Source: Crystallibacter permensis (GTDB lineage: Bacteria > Actinomycetota > Actinomycetes > Actinomycetales > Micrococcaceae). From it: a stretch of 64,000 nucleotides of DNA. The stretch is from contig NZ_JAODLR010000001.1 in assembly GCF_025960875.1 (NCBI RefSeq), positions 124,001 to 188,000 of the forward strand. The letters are read 5' to 3'. Positions 24,753-33,412 of this stretch are shown here, piece by piece (the stretch's first letter is position 1; each line of letters starts with the position of its first letter). The position numbers and the translations under genes are program-made. The notes under the pieces are model-generated. The model did no database searches and was not told the origin of the DNA. It saw nothing but the letters and a program-made list of their open reading frames with translations.

Positions 24753-24842
24753 TTCGAGCCCATGTTTCGTTTTCCACACCCGTATGGTTCTGCGGATTTT
24801 GGTGGCTAAACATGGACAGATACGCCTGAACATGGGCTCGAA
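24753..24842. repeat. 14-bp inverted repeat in the pyrE-ROK gap
   Basis: TTCGAGCCCATGTT (24753-24766) and its exact complement AACATGGGCTCGAA (24829-24842) bracket a 62-base, less GC-rich core. The half motif AAACATGG recurs inside at 24808-24815. Just outside, GTAGGC/GCCTAC at 24732-24749 forms another small hairpin. It could fold into a long-range stem in RNA, or be a relic of a small mobile or REP-like element. Confidence 0.6.
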
Positions 24843-24905
24843 GCCGGGAATCGCCCTGGCTGCAGGGTAGTTAGCGTCCGGGAAGCCCAGCGGCGTGAAC
24901 GACGC

Positions 24906-26105
24906 TCAGCGCGCGGCGGCTTCGATGGCCTCCGGCGAAAGCACGTGGCTGATCGCGAGCGAGGCCGCCCCCACCACCCCGGCCCGCTGGCCGGCGACCG
25001 AGGGCGCGATCCGCAGATGCTCGGTAGCCAGCGGCAGCGAGCGCCGGTAGACCACCTCGCGGATTCCGGCCAGCAGGTGCTCGCCGGCCTGGGCCAGGCT
25101 GCCGCCGATCACGATCACGGACGGGTTGATCAGGTTCACGCAGGTCGCCAGCACGTCGCCGATGTCCCGCCCGGCCTGCCGCACAACTTGGATCGCCTGC
25201 AGGTCCCCTGCCCGGACCAGGTCGATCACGTCCTGGCTCGTCGACGCCGTCCGGCCTTCCCCCGAGAGCACGGCGGCGAGCGCGGGACCGCCGGCGAGCG
25301 CTTCGAGGCAGCCGGTGTTGCCGCAGCGGCACTGTACGTCTTCACCCCGCGGAACCCTCACGTGCCCCAGGTCCCCGGCCGTCCCCTGCGCGCCGCGCTG
25401 CAGCTGCCCGTTGGAGATGATCCCGGCACCGATGCCCGTTGCCACCTTGATGAACATCAGTTCCGGCACCTCGGCCCAGGCGGTCGCCTGCTCGCCGAGC
25501 GCCATGATGTTCACGTCGTTGTCCACCAGCACGGGCACGTCGAAATGCCGCTGCACCAGCCCCGGCACATCCACGCGGTCCCAGCCGGGCATGATCGGCG
25601 GATTGATGGGCCTGCCGGTGTCGTGCTCCACCGGTCCGGGTAGCCCGATGCCGATCGCGCCCAGTTCCCGCGCCTGGCGTCCGGCTGCCTCAAGCAAGCG
25701 GCCCACCGCCGCGGCGAGCCACCCGAGCACCTCGTCCGGCCCGGCAGCGATGTTCAGGGCGGCACGTTCCTCAGCCAGAACGGTGCCCGCCAGGTCGGTG
25801 AGGATGACCAAGGCATGCGTGGCACCCAGGTCCGCGCCGACTACCACCCGCGCGCCGGAATTCAAGGCAAACAACGACGGCGGCCTGCCGCCGGTGGAGA
25901 CCGCCCCGCCGTACGGCGCGATAAAGCCAAGCTTCATCAGGGTGTCCACCCGCAGGGCCACGGTGGATCTGGCCAGGCCGGTCAGCTGCGCCAGCTCGGC
26001 CCGGGTCCGCGGCTGTCCGTCGCGCAGCAATTGGAAAACGTCGCTGGCGCCGGGAGCCGGAAGGGCTGCGTTTCGCGGCGGAGAAGCCACCTGGGGGTTC
26101 GACAC
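24906..26105 (-). CDS. ROK-family transcriptional repressor
   Basis: About 399 residues. The N-terminal winged HTH (DVFQLLRDGQPRTRAELAQLTGLARSTVALRVDTL) precedes a sugar-kinase-like ROK domain with ADLGATHALVILTDLAG, GIGLPGPVEHDTGRP, VDNDVNIMALGE, the ROK signature region GTAGDLGHVRV and the zinc motif CRCGNTGCLE. It is divergent from the ABC sugar operon, with 115 bases between, and is the probable local repressor relieved by the transported sugar. Start GTG 26105 is chosen by family length; only a weak GAAAG precedes it. Confidence 0.92.
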   Translation of the reverse strand: MSNPQVASPPRNAALPAPGASDVFQLLRDGQPRTRAELAQLTGLARSTVALRVDTLMKLGFIAPYGGAVSTGGRPPSLFALNSGARVVVGADLGATHALVILTDLAGTVLAEERAALNIAAGPDEVLGWLAAAVGRLLEAAGRQARELGAIGIGLPGPVEHDTGRPINPPIMPGWDRVDVPGLVQRHFDVPVLVDNDVNIMALGEQATAWAEVPELMFIKVATGIGAGIISNGQLQRGAQGTAGDLGHVRVPRGEDVQCRCGNTGCLEALAGGPALAAVLSGEGRTASTSQDVIDLVRAGDLQAIQVVRQAGRDIGDVLATCVNLINPSVIVIGGSLAQAGEHLLAGIREVVYRRSLPLATEHLRIAPSVAGQRAGVVGAASLAISHVLSPEAIEAAAR

Positions 26106-26220
26106 ACTTTCAGTAAAGCATGCAGTACTTACGTTCGTCTCTACTCGACTAATAAATGTTTTCCGCACAACTTTTGCCAGACTATCGACAGAAGTGTGTG
26201 AGCCATGCCACTCTTGGAGC

Positions 26221-27882
26221 GTGGGTGAAATCATCAGCAAACATGCCGGTCCCGGTGCCCTGTCGTCGCCGGCAGGAAGCGGTCCCGTCAGGCCGGGAGC
26301 CGGCCCCGTTCTGGAAGTCCGCGGACTGACCAAGAGCTTCTTCGGCATTCCCGTGCTCGAGGACGCCGCGCTGAAACTCCACGCCGGGGAAGTCCACGGG
26401 CTGGTCGGCGAAAACGGCGCCGGCAAGTCCACCCTGATGAAAGTCCTCGCCGGCGTCTACCAGCGCGACACCGGCACCGTCCTGTTGGACGGCAAAGAGG
26501 TCCACTTCAGCCACCCCACCCAGGCGCACGAAGCGGGCCTCTCCACGGTCTTCCAGGAGTTCAACCTGCTGCCGGACCGCACCGTGGCCGAAAACATCTA
26601 CCTCGGCCGGGAACCGCGCAAGGGACTGCTGGTCAACAAAGCCAGAATGAACGCGACCACCGCCGAGCTGCTCGAGTCCCTGGGCATCACCAGCATCAAG
26701 CCGACGACGGCGGTGCGTTCCCTTTCCGTGGCCGAGCAGCAGATCGTGGAAATCGCCAAGGCCATCAGCTACGACGCGCGCATCATCTCCATGGATGAGC
26801 CGACCGCGGCACTGGCCGGACCGGAAGTGGAACTGCTCTACCAGATTGTGCGCCGGCTGCAGGAACGCGGAACCGCCATCCTCTACGTCTCCCACCGGCT
26901 GCGCGAGATTTTCGATCTGTGCGACACCATCACGGTGCTCAAGGACGGACGCATTGTCGATACCCGCCCCGCGGCGGAGCTCGACGACGCCGCCCTCGTC
27001 CGCCTCATGGTCGGACGCCCGATCTCCGCCTACTTCCCGGACAAACTACCCCGCGACGAGGCCGACGAGCCGCTGACCGAGACCCCGCTGCTGGCATTGG
27101 ACAACGCCGGCAACGACCAGCTGGATGGCATCAGCCTGAGCATCGCCCCCGGCGAGATCGTCGGCGTCGCCGGGCTTCAGGGCTCGGGCCGGACGGAGCT
27201 GGTCCAGGGGATCTTCGGCGCGGCCCCGTTCACCCGGGGCACCATGCGGCTGGACGGCACTGAGCTGCTGCCCAAGTCGCCACGGCAGGCTATCCGGGCC
27301 CGGATCGCGCTGATCACCGAGGACCGCAAGGCTGAGGGCCTGAGCCTGAACCAGTCCATCCTGGACAACGCGCTGGGCGTGATCCGCTCCGTCTTTCCGC
27401 GCAGCACCGGCGGGGTCAAGCAGGACATCCCCGGCGTGTTCTCCGCGCTGGAAGTCATCGCGCGGGACCTGGACCAGGAGGTGCAGTACCTCTCCGGCGG
27501 CAACCAGCAGAAGGTGGTGCTGGCCAAGTGGCTCGCCATCAGCCCCCGCGTGGTCCTGCTGGACGAGCCCACCCGCGGCATCGACGTCGGCGCCAAGATC
27601 GCGGTCTACCGGCTGATGCGCCAGCTTGCGGCCGAGGACAAGGCCGTCCTCATGGTCTCCAGTGAACTGCCCGAGGTCATCGGCATGTCCGACCGCATCA
27701 TCGTCATGCGGGACGGCCGCATCGCCGGGGAACTGCCCGCCGGCGCCACCGAAGAACAGATCCTCCAGCTCGGCACCGGCGCGCGGCCGGCGGCAAACAG
27801 CACAAATAACGACGACGGCGCCGGCGGGACCAATGGAAGTGTCCGTCCCGAGGAAAGCAACGGAACCGGGGAGAACGCATGA
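26221..27882 (+). CDS. Ribose-type sugar ABC importer, duplicated ATPase (RbsA-like)
   Basis: About 553 residues with two ABC domains, the RbsA/XylG/MglA layout. The first has the Walker A GENGAGKST, VFQEFNLLPD, SVAEQQIVEIAKA and Walker B IISMDEPTAAL; the second has a degenerate Walker A (GLQGSGRTE), LSGGNQQKVVLAKW and VVLLDEPTRGIDVGAK. It drives uptake with the next two permeases and the lipoprotein. GTG 26221 has GGAG only one base upstream, so the start is unsure; GTG 26194 or a leaderless mRNA are alternatives. The C-terminal tail after LGTGARPA is Asn/Gly/Asp-rich. The stop overlaps the first permease start. Confidence 0.93.
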   Translation: MGEIISKHAGPGALSSPAGSGPVRPGAGPVLEVRGLTKSFFGIPVLEDAALKLHAGEVHGLVGENGAGKSTLMKVLAGVYQRDTGTVLLDGKEVHFSHPTQAHEAGLSTVFQEFNLLPDRTVAENIYLGREPRKGLLVNKARMNATTAELLESLGITSIKPTTAVRSLSVAEQQIVEIAKAISYDARIISMDEPTAALAGPEVELLYQIVRRLQERGTAILYVSHRLREIFDLCDTITVLKDGRIVDTRPAAELDDAALVRLMVGRPISAYFPDKLPRDEADEPLTETPLLALDNAGNDQLDGISLSIAPGEIVGVAGLQGSGRTELVQGIFGAAPFTRGTMRLDGTELLPKSPRQAIRARIALITEDRKAEGLSLNQSILDNALGVIRSVFPRSTGGVKQDIPGVFSALEVIARDLDQEVQYLSGGNQQKVVLAKWLAISPRVVLLDEPTRGIDVGAKIAVYRLMRQLAAEDKAVLMVSSELPEVIGMSDRIIVMRDGRIAGELPAGATEEQILQLGTGARPAANSTNNDDGAGGTNGSVRPEESNGTGENA

Positions 27883-28931
27883 ACAAGGCCCGCGGCGACG
27901 GCAGCATCTTCAGCCGGCTGTCCTCCACCCACATCGTCTACCTGGTCGCGCTGCTGACCCTCGCCGTCGGATCCGTCCTGGTGGCCACCGCGGGACGCAG
28001 CTTCTTCAGCCCCGGCAATATCTCCAGCATCCTCACCGGCACCAGCGTGCTGGGCTTCATCGCGATCGGGCAGACCCTGGTCATCCTGGTCGGCAGTCTT
28101 GACCTGTCCGTTCCGTACGTCACCAGCCTGGCCAGCCTGATCGCCGCGGGAGTCATGGCGAACAACAGCGCCAACATACTCGCCGGGGTACTGCTGGCCC
28201 TGGGCGTTTCGGCGGTAATCGGCCTGTTCAACGGGCTCATCGTTTCCGGCCTGAAGGTCCATGGCTTCATCGCCACCCTCGGCATGGGGCTGATCATCAG
28301 CGGCTTCCTGGCCACTAACTTCAAGGGCAGCTTCGGCCAGACGCCGTTTTCGTTCCGGCTGGTCGGTGCCACCGGATTGGGCCCGGTGCCCATATCCACG
28401 CTGATCATGCTGGCCTGCGCCGCCCTGGCCATGCTGCTGCTCCACCGCACCCGCGTAGGCCACCAGATCTACGCCGTCGGCGGGAATCCCAACGTGGCGA
28501 GGATGTCAGGCATCCGCATCCAGACGCCGGTCATCACCGCCCACGTCATCTGCTCGGTCATGGCCGGCATGGCGGGGCTGCTGCTGGCCAGCAGGCTCGG
28601 CGTCGGCAGCCCCACCGTCGGCTCGCAGGGCGGCTACGACCTGCTGTCCATCGCCGCGGTAGTGCTCGGCGGCACGCTGCTGGCCGGCGGCAAGGGCAGC
28701 ATCACCGGCACCCTCGGGGGCGTCCTGATCTTCGCCATGATGGACAACATTATGTCGGTCATGCAGGTCAATCCGTTCCTCAAGGACGTGGTCCGCGGGA
28801 TCGTGATCGTGGTGGCCGTGGCGGTCTATGCGCGGCGCAGGATTGTGAACCGGCCACCGCGCTTCGGGCACGACGGACACAGCCGGCAGGAAATGCCCGG
28901 CACCGAGGAAACCCAGGAGGTGCGGGCATGA
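27879..28931 (+). CDS. Sugar ABC importer permease 1 (RbsC-like)
   Basis: 350 residues with about 8-10 membrane helices of the BPD_transp_2 type. IAIGQTLVILVGSLDLSVPYVTSLAS and YAVGGNPNVARMSGIRIQ, followed by GGTLLAGGKGSITGTLGGV, are standard RbsC-family blocks. Starts in the last codons of the ATPase gene and overlaps the second permease by four bases. Cytoplasmic membrane. It likely pairs with permease 2 rather than forming a homodimer. Confidence 0.93.
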   Translation: MNKARGDGSIFSRLSSTHIVYLVALLTLAVGSVLVATAGRSFFSPGNISSILTGTSVLGFIAIGQTLVILVGSLDLSVPYVTSLASLIAAGVMANNSANILAGVLLALGVSAVIGLFNGLIVSGLKVHGFIATLGMGLIISGFLATNFKGSFGQTPFSFRLVGATGLGPVPISTLIMLACAALAMLLLHRTRVGHQIYAVGGNPNVARMSGIRIQTPVITAHVICSVMAGMAGLLLASRLGVGSPTVGSQGGYDLLSIAAVVLGGTLLAGGKGSITGTLGGVLIFAMMDNIMSVMQVNPFLKDVVRGIVIVVAVAVYARRRIVNRPPRFGHDGHSRQEMPGTEETQEVRA

Positions 28932-30034
28932 GCCGGACCCTGACTCCCAGCGACCGCAGCGCCGTGCTGCAGCAGAACCGGGCCGGCCGGGGCGAACGCT
29001 TCCTGCGGGCTCTGCGCACCCCCGGCGGCGCCGTCTTCGTCCTGCTGGTCGCCCTGCTGGCGGCCATCATCGCGGTCAACCCGTCCTTCGGGGAACCCGA
29101 TTCCTTCATCCGCTTCATCGGCCGCACCGCGCCCATCGCCATCGCCGCCATCGGGCAGTACTTCGTCATCGTCTCCGGCGAGTTCGATCTGTCCATGGGC
29201 TCCGTAGTCACCATGCAGGTGATCACCGCCGGCAACCTCATCGGGGACGACGACGCCAAGGTCATCCCGGTGCTGCTGCTGATGTTCGCGCTGGGGGCTT
29301 TCATCGGGCTGGTCAACGGCCTGGTCACCACGCTGCTGCGGGTGCCGAGCTTCATCGTCACCCTGGGCATGATGCTGGCCTTGCTGGGGCTGGTGCTGTT
29401 CTGGACCGGCGGCGCCGCGCAGGGCAATCCGGCGGACAGCTTCCGGCAGATCGGCCGCGGCGGCATCGAGGGTGTGCCCGTGCTGGGGGTCATCCCCTAT
29501 CCGGTGATCATCCTGGCCGCGGTGGCCGCGCTGGCCTTCTGGCTGATGCGCCGGCCCTACGGCCGCACGCTGATCGCCGCCGGCGACAACCCGACGGCGG
29601 CAGCGCTGACGGGTGCCCCGGTGTGGTGGGTCAAGACCCGCGCCTTCATGCTCTCCTCGCTGGCCGCCACCGTTTCCGGAATCCTGCTGGTCGGCTATGC
29701 CGGTGTCCACCCGTCCGTAGGGCGAGGTTATGAGTTCACGGCGATCACCGCCGTCGTACTTGGTGGTGTTGTCCTCGGCGGCGGACGCGGCTGGGTGCTC
29801 TCCGCCGCGGCCGGCGCGTTTGCGCTGGAGTCGCTGTTCACGCTGCTGAATTTCGTCGGCGTGCAGTCGACCTGGCGGGACAGCGTGCAGGGCGCCATCA
29901 TCATCGTCGCCGTGGCGGCCGCCGCCAAGACCTGGCAGCGCAAACGCAAGGGCACGGCAGCGCCCGCGCAGGAAGCGCAGCCACCGAAAAAGGCCAAACA
30001 ATCCGAACATCACAACGGCACCACCGCCCGCTGA
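28928..30034 (+). CDS. Sugar ABC importer permease 2 (RbsC-like)
   Basis: 368 residues, same family as the preceding gene but clearly diverged. It has IAIAAIGQYFVIVSGEFDLSMGSVVTMQ, LIAAGDNPTAAALTGAPV, and TAVVLGGVVLGGGRGWVLSAAAGAFALE. The C-terminal 25 residues are a hydrophilic Lys/Gln/Pro-rich tail. Two different RbsC-type permeases in one operon suggest a heterodimeric channel. The start overlaps the previous stop; the binding-protein gene follows after 30 bases. Confidence 0.93.
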   Translation: MSRTLTPSDRSAVLQQNRAGRGERFLRALRTPGGAVFVLLVALLAAIIAVNPSFGEPDSFIRFIGRTAPIAIAAIGQYFVIVSGEFDLSMGSVVTMQVITAGNLIGDDDAKVIPVLLLMFALGAFIGLVNGLVTTLLRVPSFIVTLGMMLALLGLVLFWTGGAAQGNPADSFRQIGRGGIEGVPVLGVIPYPVIILAAVAALAFWLMRRPYGRTLIAAGDNPTAAALTGAPVWWVKTRAFMLSSLAATVSGILLVGYAGVHPSVGRGYEFTAITAVVLGGVVLGGGRGWVLSAAAGAFALESLFTLLNFVGVQSTWRDSVQGAIIIVAVAAAAKTWQRKRKGTAAPAQEAQPPKKAKQSEHHNGTTAR

Positions 30035-30064
30035 GGGCACCGAACAGGGAGGAAACAGATACTG

Positions 30065-31282
30065 ATGCGCAATCAAAGTATCCGTACCGCGGTTACGCTC
30101 GCAGCGGCAACATCGTTGCTGGCGCTGGCCGCCTGCACCACCGATCCATCCGTGACCGAGGACCCGGGCGGCAGTGCGGCGGCGTCGCCGGAAGCCACGG
30201 AGCAGGAGTGGTTTGACCAGGCGCTCTACGACGAACAGTTCGAACAGCGTACGGCGGACTTCGTGGGGGATCCGGAGAAGCCGTACCTGCAGTACATCGC
30301 CGGCGAGATGAAGGACACCTCGGACCTCGCCGTGGAGGGCGCGCAGAAGGTCTGCTTCGCCAACGCCTCCATCTCCAACCCATGGCGGCAGACCGGCTGG
30401 ATCACCATGAACCAGCAGCTCAAGGTGCTGCAGGACTCCGGCGTGATCTCCGAGATGGAGACCCGCGACGCGAAGGACAACGACAACACGCAGATCGCGG
30501 ACATCGACTACTTCATCAAGGAAGGCAACTGCGACGCGTTCATCATCTCGCCCAACTCCACCGCGGCCCTGACGCCCGCCGTGGAGCGCGCCTGCGACAC
30601 CGGCAAGCCCGTGGTGGTCTTCGACCGCGGCGTGGAAACGGACTGCGCCACCACCTTCATCCACCCGATCGGCGGCTTCGCCTGGGGCATCGACAGCGCG
30701 ACGTTCCTCTCCGAGCGGCTGCAGGAGGGCGACAAGGTAGTGGCCCTGCGCATCCTGCCCGGCGTGGACGTGCTGGAACACCGCTGGGCCGCCGCGGAGA
30801 AGATCTTCACCGAAAACGGGATCGAGGCCACGGACTACTTCACCGGCGCCGATCCCACCGAAATCAAGAAGATCATCTCGGACGAACTGGCCACCGGAGA
30901 CGTCCAAGGTATCTGGATGGATGCCGGCGACGGTGCCGTGGCCGCCATCGAGGCGTTCGAGGACGCGGGCAAGGACCTGCCGGTGATGACCGGCGAGGAC
31001 GAGATGAGCTTCCTGCGCAAGTGGAAGGAAACCGGAATCGACGCGCTGGCCCCGGTCTACTCCAACTTCCAGTGGCGCACACCGCTGCTGGCGCTGGAGA
31101 AGATCTTCAAGGGCGAGGAAGTCCCGGCCGAGTGGGTGCTGCCGCAGGAGCCCATCCCCGCGGATGAACTCGACCAGTGGCTGGAGCTCAACGAGGGCAT
31201 GCCGGACGGCCACTACGCCAAGTTCGGCGGCGAGGACCTGCCGGGCTACCCGGAGGTCTGGCAGGAACGCCAGATGCCCTGA
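30065..31282 (+). CDS. Sugar ABC importer substrate-binding lipoprotein
   Basis: 405 residues. A signal peptide ends in the lipobox LAAC (Cys about residue 23), so it is a membrane-anchored lipoprotein. The mature part is a type I periplasmic-binding fold: KVCFANASISNPWRQTGWITMN, DYFIKEGNCDAFIISPNSTAAL, KPVVVFDRGVETD, GIDSATFLSERLQEGDKVVAL and GVDVLEHRWAAAEKIF. The position of these blocks is as in ribose/galactose/inositol binding proteins, but the ligand is not evident. GGGAGG precedes the ATG at 30065. The gene lies between permeases and enzymes in the operon. Confidence 0.92.
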   Translation: MRNQSIRTAVTLAAATSLLALAACTTDPSVTEDPGGSAAASPEATEQEWFDQALYDEQFEQRTADFVGDPEKPYLQYIAGEMKDTSDLAVEGAQKVCFANASISNPWRQTGWITMNQQLKVLQDSGVISEMETRDAKDNDNTQIADIDYFIKEGNCDAFIISPNSTAALTPAVERACDTGKPVVVFDRGVETDCATTFIHPIGGFAWGIDSATFLSERLQEGDKVVALRILPGVDVLEHRWAAAEKIFTENGIEATDYFTGADPTEIKKIISDELATGDVQGIWMDAGDGAVAAIEAFEDAGKDLPVMTGEDEMSFLRKWKETGIDALAPVYSNFQWRTPLLALEKIFKGEEVPAEWVLPQEPIPADELDQWLELNEGMPDGHYAKFGGEDLPGYPEVWQERQMP

Positions 31283-31324
31283 CCACAAAACCAGCACCAT
31301 CCAGAACAGCAAAGGAGGCAGGAT

Positions 31325-32176
31325 ATGACGGACCGGCTCATCGGAGTGAACACCTGGGTGTGGGACTCCCCGCTGACCGACGCCAACCTGCCTCCTTTGC
31401 TGGAGAAGATCGCTGCGCTGGGCTTCGGCGCGGTGGAGCTGCCGCTGGAAAACGCGGGCGACTTCACCGCCGCAACTGCCCGCCAGGCACTTGCGGCGAC
31501 CGGCCTGAAGCCCTTCATTGTGGGGGCGATGGCGCCGGGGCGGGACCTCGTCGCGGCCGACGCCGCGACCGTTGCAGCAACACAGGACTACCTCGCCGCC
31601 TGCATCAAGATGGCGTACGACGTCGGGGCGCCGGCTGTGTGCGGACCGTTCTACTCCGCCACGGGGAGAGTTTGGCGGCTGACCGAGGCCGAGCGGGCCG
31701 GGGCGTACCGCGAGCTGCGCCGCAATCTGGCGCCGCTCGCTGCCCAGGCGGCGGAGGCCGGCGTCGTAATTGGTATTGAACCGCTGAACCGGTACGAGAC
31801 CTCGCTGGTCAATACCGTGGAGCAGGCGCTGGACGCGCTGGGACCGCTGCTGGGCCACGGCGTGGGGCTGGCACTGGACAGCTACCACCTGAACATCGAG
31901 GAACGGTCCAGCGCCGCGGCCATCCGCGCGGCCTGCGTTCACCTGGTGCATCTGCAGGTCTGTGGCAATGACCGCGGGGCGCCGGGCGGAGACCAGACCA
32001 ACTGGCCGGAACTGGTGAAGGCGCTGGACGACGTCGGGTACACCGGCCCGCTGAATATCGAGAGTTTTACCGCGGATAACGCCGCCATCGCCACGGCCGC
32101 GTCCATCTGGCGTCCGCTGGCGCCGAGCCAGGACCGGCTGGCCGCGGACGGCCTGGCCTTTCTGCGCGGGCTGTGA
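31325..32176 (+). CDS. Ketose 3-epimerase-like TIM-barrel protein
   Basis: 283 residues of the xylose-isomerase-like AP-endonuclease-2 fold. Metal-site stretches are GIEPLNRYETSLVNT, LALDSYHLNIEE, HLQVCGNDRGAPGGD and LNIESF. The EPLNRYET and DSYHLNIEE forms are those of D-tagatose/D-psicose 3-epimerases, although the usual H-x-x-E-N-D-R segment reads HLQVCGNDRGAPG, so the substrate or even the reaction (for example elimination at a 3-oxo sugar) may differ. AAAGGAGG at 31311-31318 gives strong initiation. Fifth gene of the ROK-linked operon. Confidence 0.82.
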   Translation: MTDRLIGVNTWVWDSPLTDANLPPLLEKIAALGFGAVELPLENAGDFTAATARQALAATGLKPFIVGAMAPGRDLVAADAATVAATQDYLAACIKMAYDVGAPAVCGPFYSATGRVWRLTEAERAGAYRELRRNLAPLAAQAAEAGVVIGIEPLNRYETSLVNTVEQALDALGPLLGHGVGLALDSYHLNIEERSSAAAIRAACVHLVHLQVCGNDRGAPGGDQTNWPELVKALDDVGYTGPLNIESFTADNAAIATAASIWRPLAPSQDRLAADGLAFLRGL

Positions 32177-32200
32177 CCGCACCTGAGAAGAGGAAAAGAG

Positions 32201-33382
32201 ATGACCGCAACCGTCCCGGATCCCGCTCCGGCGCCCTCCCCTGCCCCGGCCACCCCTGCGGCTCCGTTGGGAGTAGCCGTGCTGGGGTATTCGTTCATGG
32301 GCAAGGCTCATTCGAATGCCTGGCGCAACGTGGGCGCATTCTACGACACTCCCCCGGTGACCCGGCAGGTGCTGGTGGGACGGGACCAGGACCAGCTGAG
32401 TGCGGCCGCGCAACGCTACGGCTGGGCGGAAACCTCCACCGACTGGCGCGCGGTGCTGGCGCGGGACGATGTGCAGATTGTGGACATCTGCACGCCCGGG
32501 CATCTGCACGCCGAACAGGCCATCGCGGCGCTGGAAGCGGGCAAGCACGTGCTGGTGGAAAAGCCGCTGGCCAACTCGGTGGCCGAGGCCGAAAAGATGG
32601 CCGCCGCCGCCCGGGAGGCCGCCACCCGGGGCGTCATCGCGATGACCGGTTTCACCTACCGGCGGATTCCGGCCCTGGTGCTGGCGCGGCAGCTGATCTC
32701 GGACGGGAAGCTGGGGAAGATCCGGCAGGTGCGCATCGCTTACCTGCAGGACTGGCTCGCCGACGAGGCCGCGCCGATGACCTGGCGGCTGCGCAAGGAA
32801 ACGGCCGGCTCCGGCGCCATGGGGGACCTCGCCTCGCATGCCGTGGACCAGGTGCAGTTCCTGCTCGGCGAGCGCGCGAACAGCGTCTCCGCCACCATCA
32901 ACACCTTTGTTCCGCAGCGCCCCGGCCCCGACGGCCCGGAGCCGGTAACCGTGGACGATGCCGCCTGGGCCACCCTCCGGATGCCCTCCGGCGCCGTGGC
33001 CAGCGTGGAGGTCAGCAGGTTCGCCACCGGCCGGCGCAACGCATTGGAGATCGAGGTCTACGGCTCGGGCGGGCACCTGCGCTTCGACCTGGAGAACCTG
33101 AACGAACTGCATTATTACGACGCCGGGGCGCCGGCAACGCTGCAGGGTTCGGCTCGGATTCTGGTCACCGACGCGGACCACCCCTACCTAAACGCCTGGT
33201 GGCCGCCCGGACACATCCTCGGCTGGGACCACGCCTTCACCTCGCAGGCGGCGGACTTCCTGACCGCCATCCGGACCGGCACCCCGCCCGCGGCGTCCTT
33301 CGAGGACGGGCTAGCCGTGCAGCGGGTGCTCGACGCGATGGAGCGCAGCGCCGCGCAGGCGAGCACCGCCGTCGTTATTTGA
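32201..33382 (+). CDS. Gfo/Idh/MocA-family NAD(P)-dependent sugar dehydrogenase
   Basis: 393 residues. The Rossmann motif is VAVLGYSFMGKAHSNAW; VDICTPGHLHAEQAIAALEAGKHVLVEKPLANS carries the EKP lysine. FNYRR-like TGFTYRRIPALV, LQDWLADEAAPMTWRL and GDLASHAVDQVQFL follow, with the catalytic histidine probably in GDLASHAVD. This arrangement is close to sugar 3-dehydrogenases such as levoglucosan dehydrogenase, which oxidise a pyranose hydroxyl. Flanked by two TIM-barrel enzymes in the operon. Substrate not proven. Confidence 0.88.
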   Translation: MTATVPDPAPAPSPAPATPAAPLGVAVLGYSFMGKAHSNAWRNVGAFYDTPPVTRQVLVGRDQDQLSAAAQRYGWAETSTDWRAVLARDDVQIVDICTPGHLHAEQAIAALEAGKHVLVEKPLANSVAEAEKMAAAAREAATRGVIAMTGFTYRRIPALVLARQLISDGKLGKIRQVRIAYLQDWLADEAAPMTWRLRKETAGSGAMGDLASHAVDQVQFLLGERANSVSATINTFVPQRPGPDGPEPVTVDDAAWATLRMPSGAVASVEVSRFATGRRNALEIEVYGSGGHLRFDLENLNELHYYDAGAPATLQGSARILVTDADHPYLNAWWPPGHILGWDHAFTSQAADFLTAIRTGTPPAASFEDGLAVQRVLDAMERSAAQASTAVVI

Positions 33383-33412
33383 TCCTTTAGTCCTGACAGA
33401 AAGCGAGCAGCC

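Noticed and set aside
28826-33181. A 1,451-codon open frame on the minus strand across the sugar operon
   Set aside because: It is antisense to five well-supported genes and its product is Gly/Arg/Val/His-rich without any domain; high G+C at third codon positions leaves the opposite frame open.
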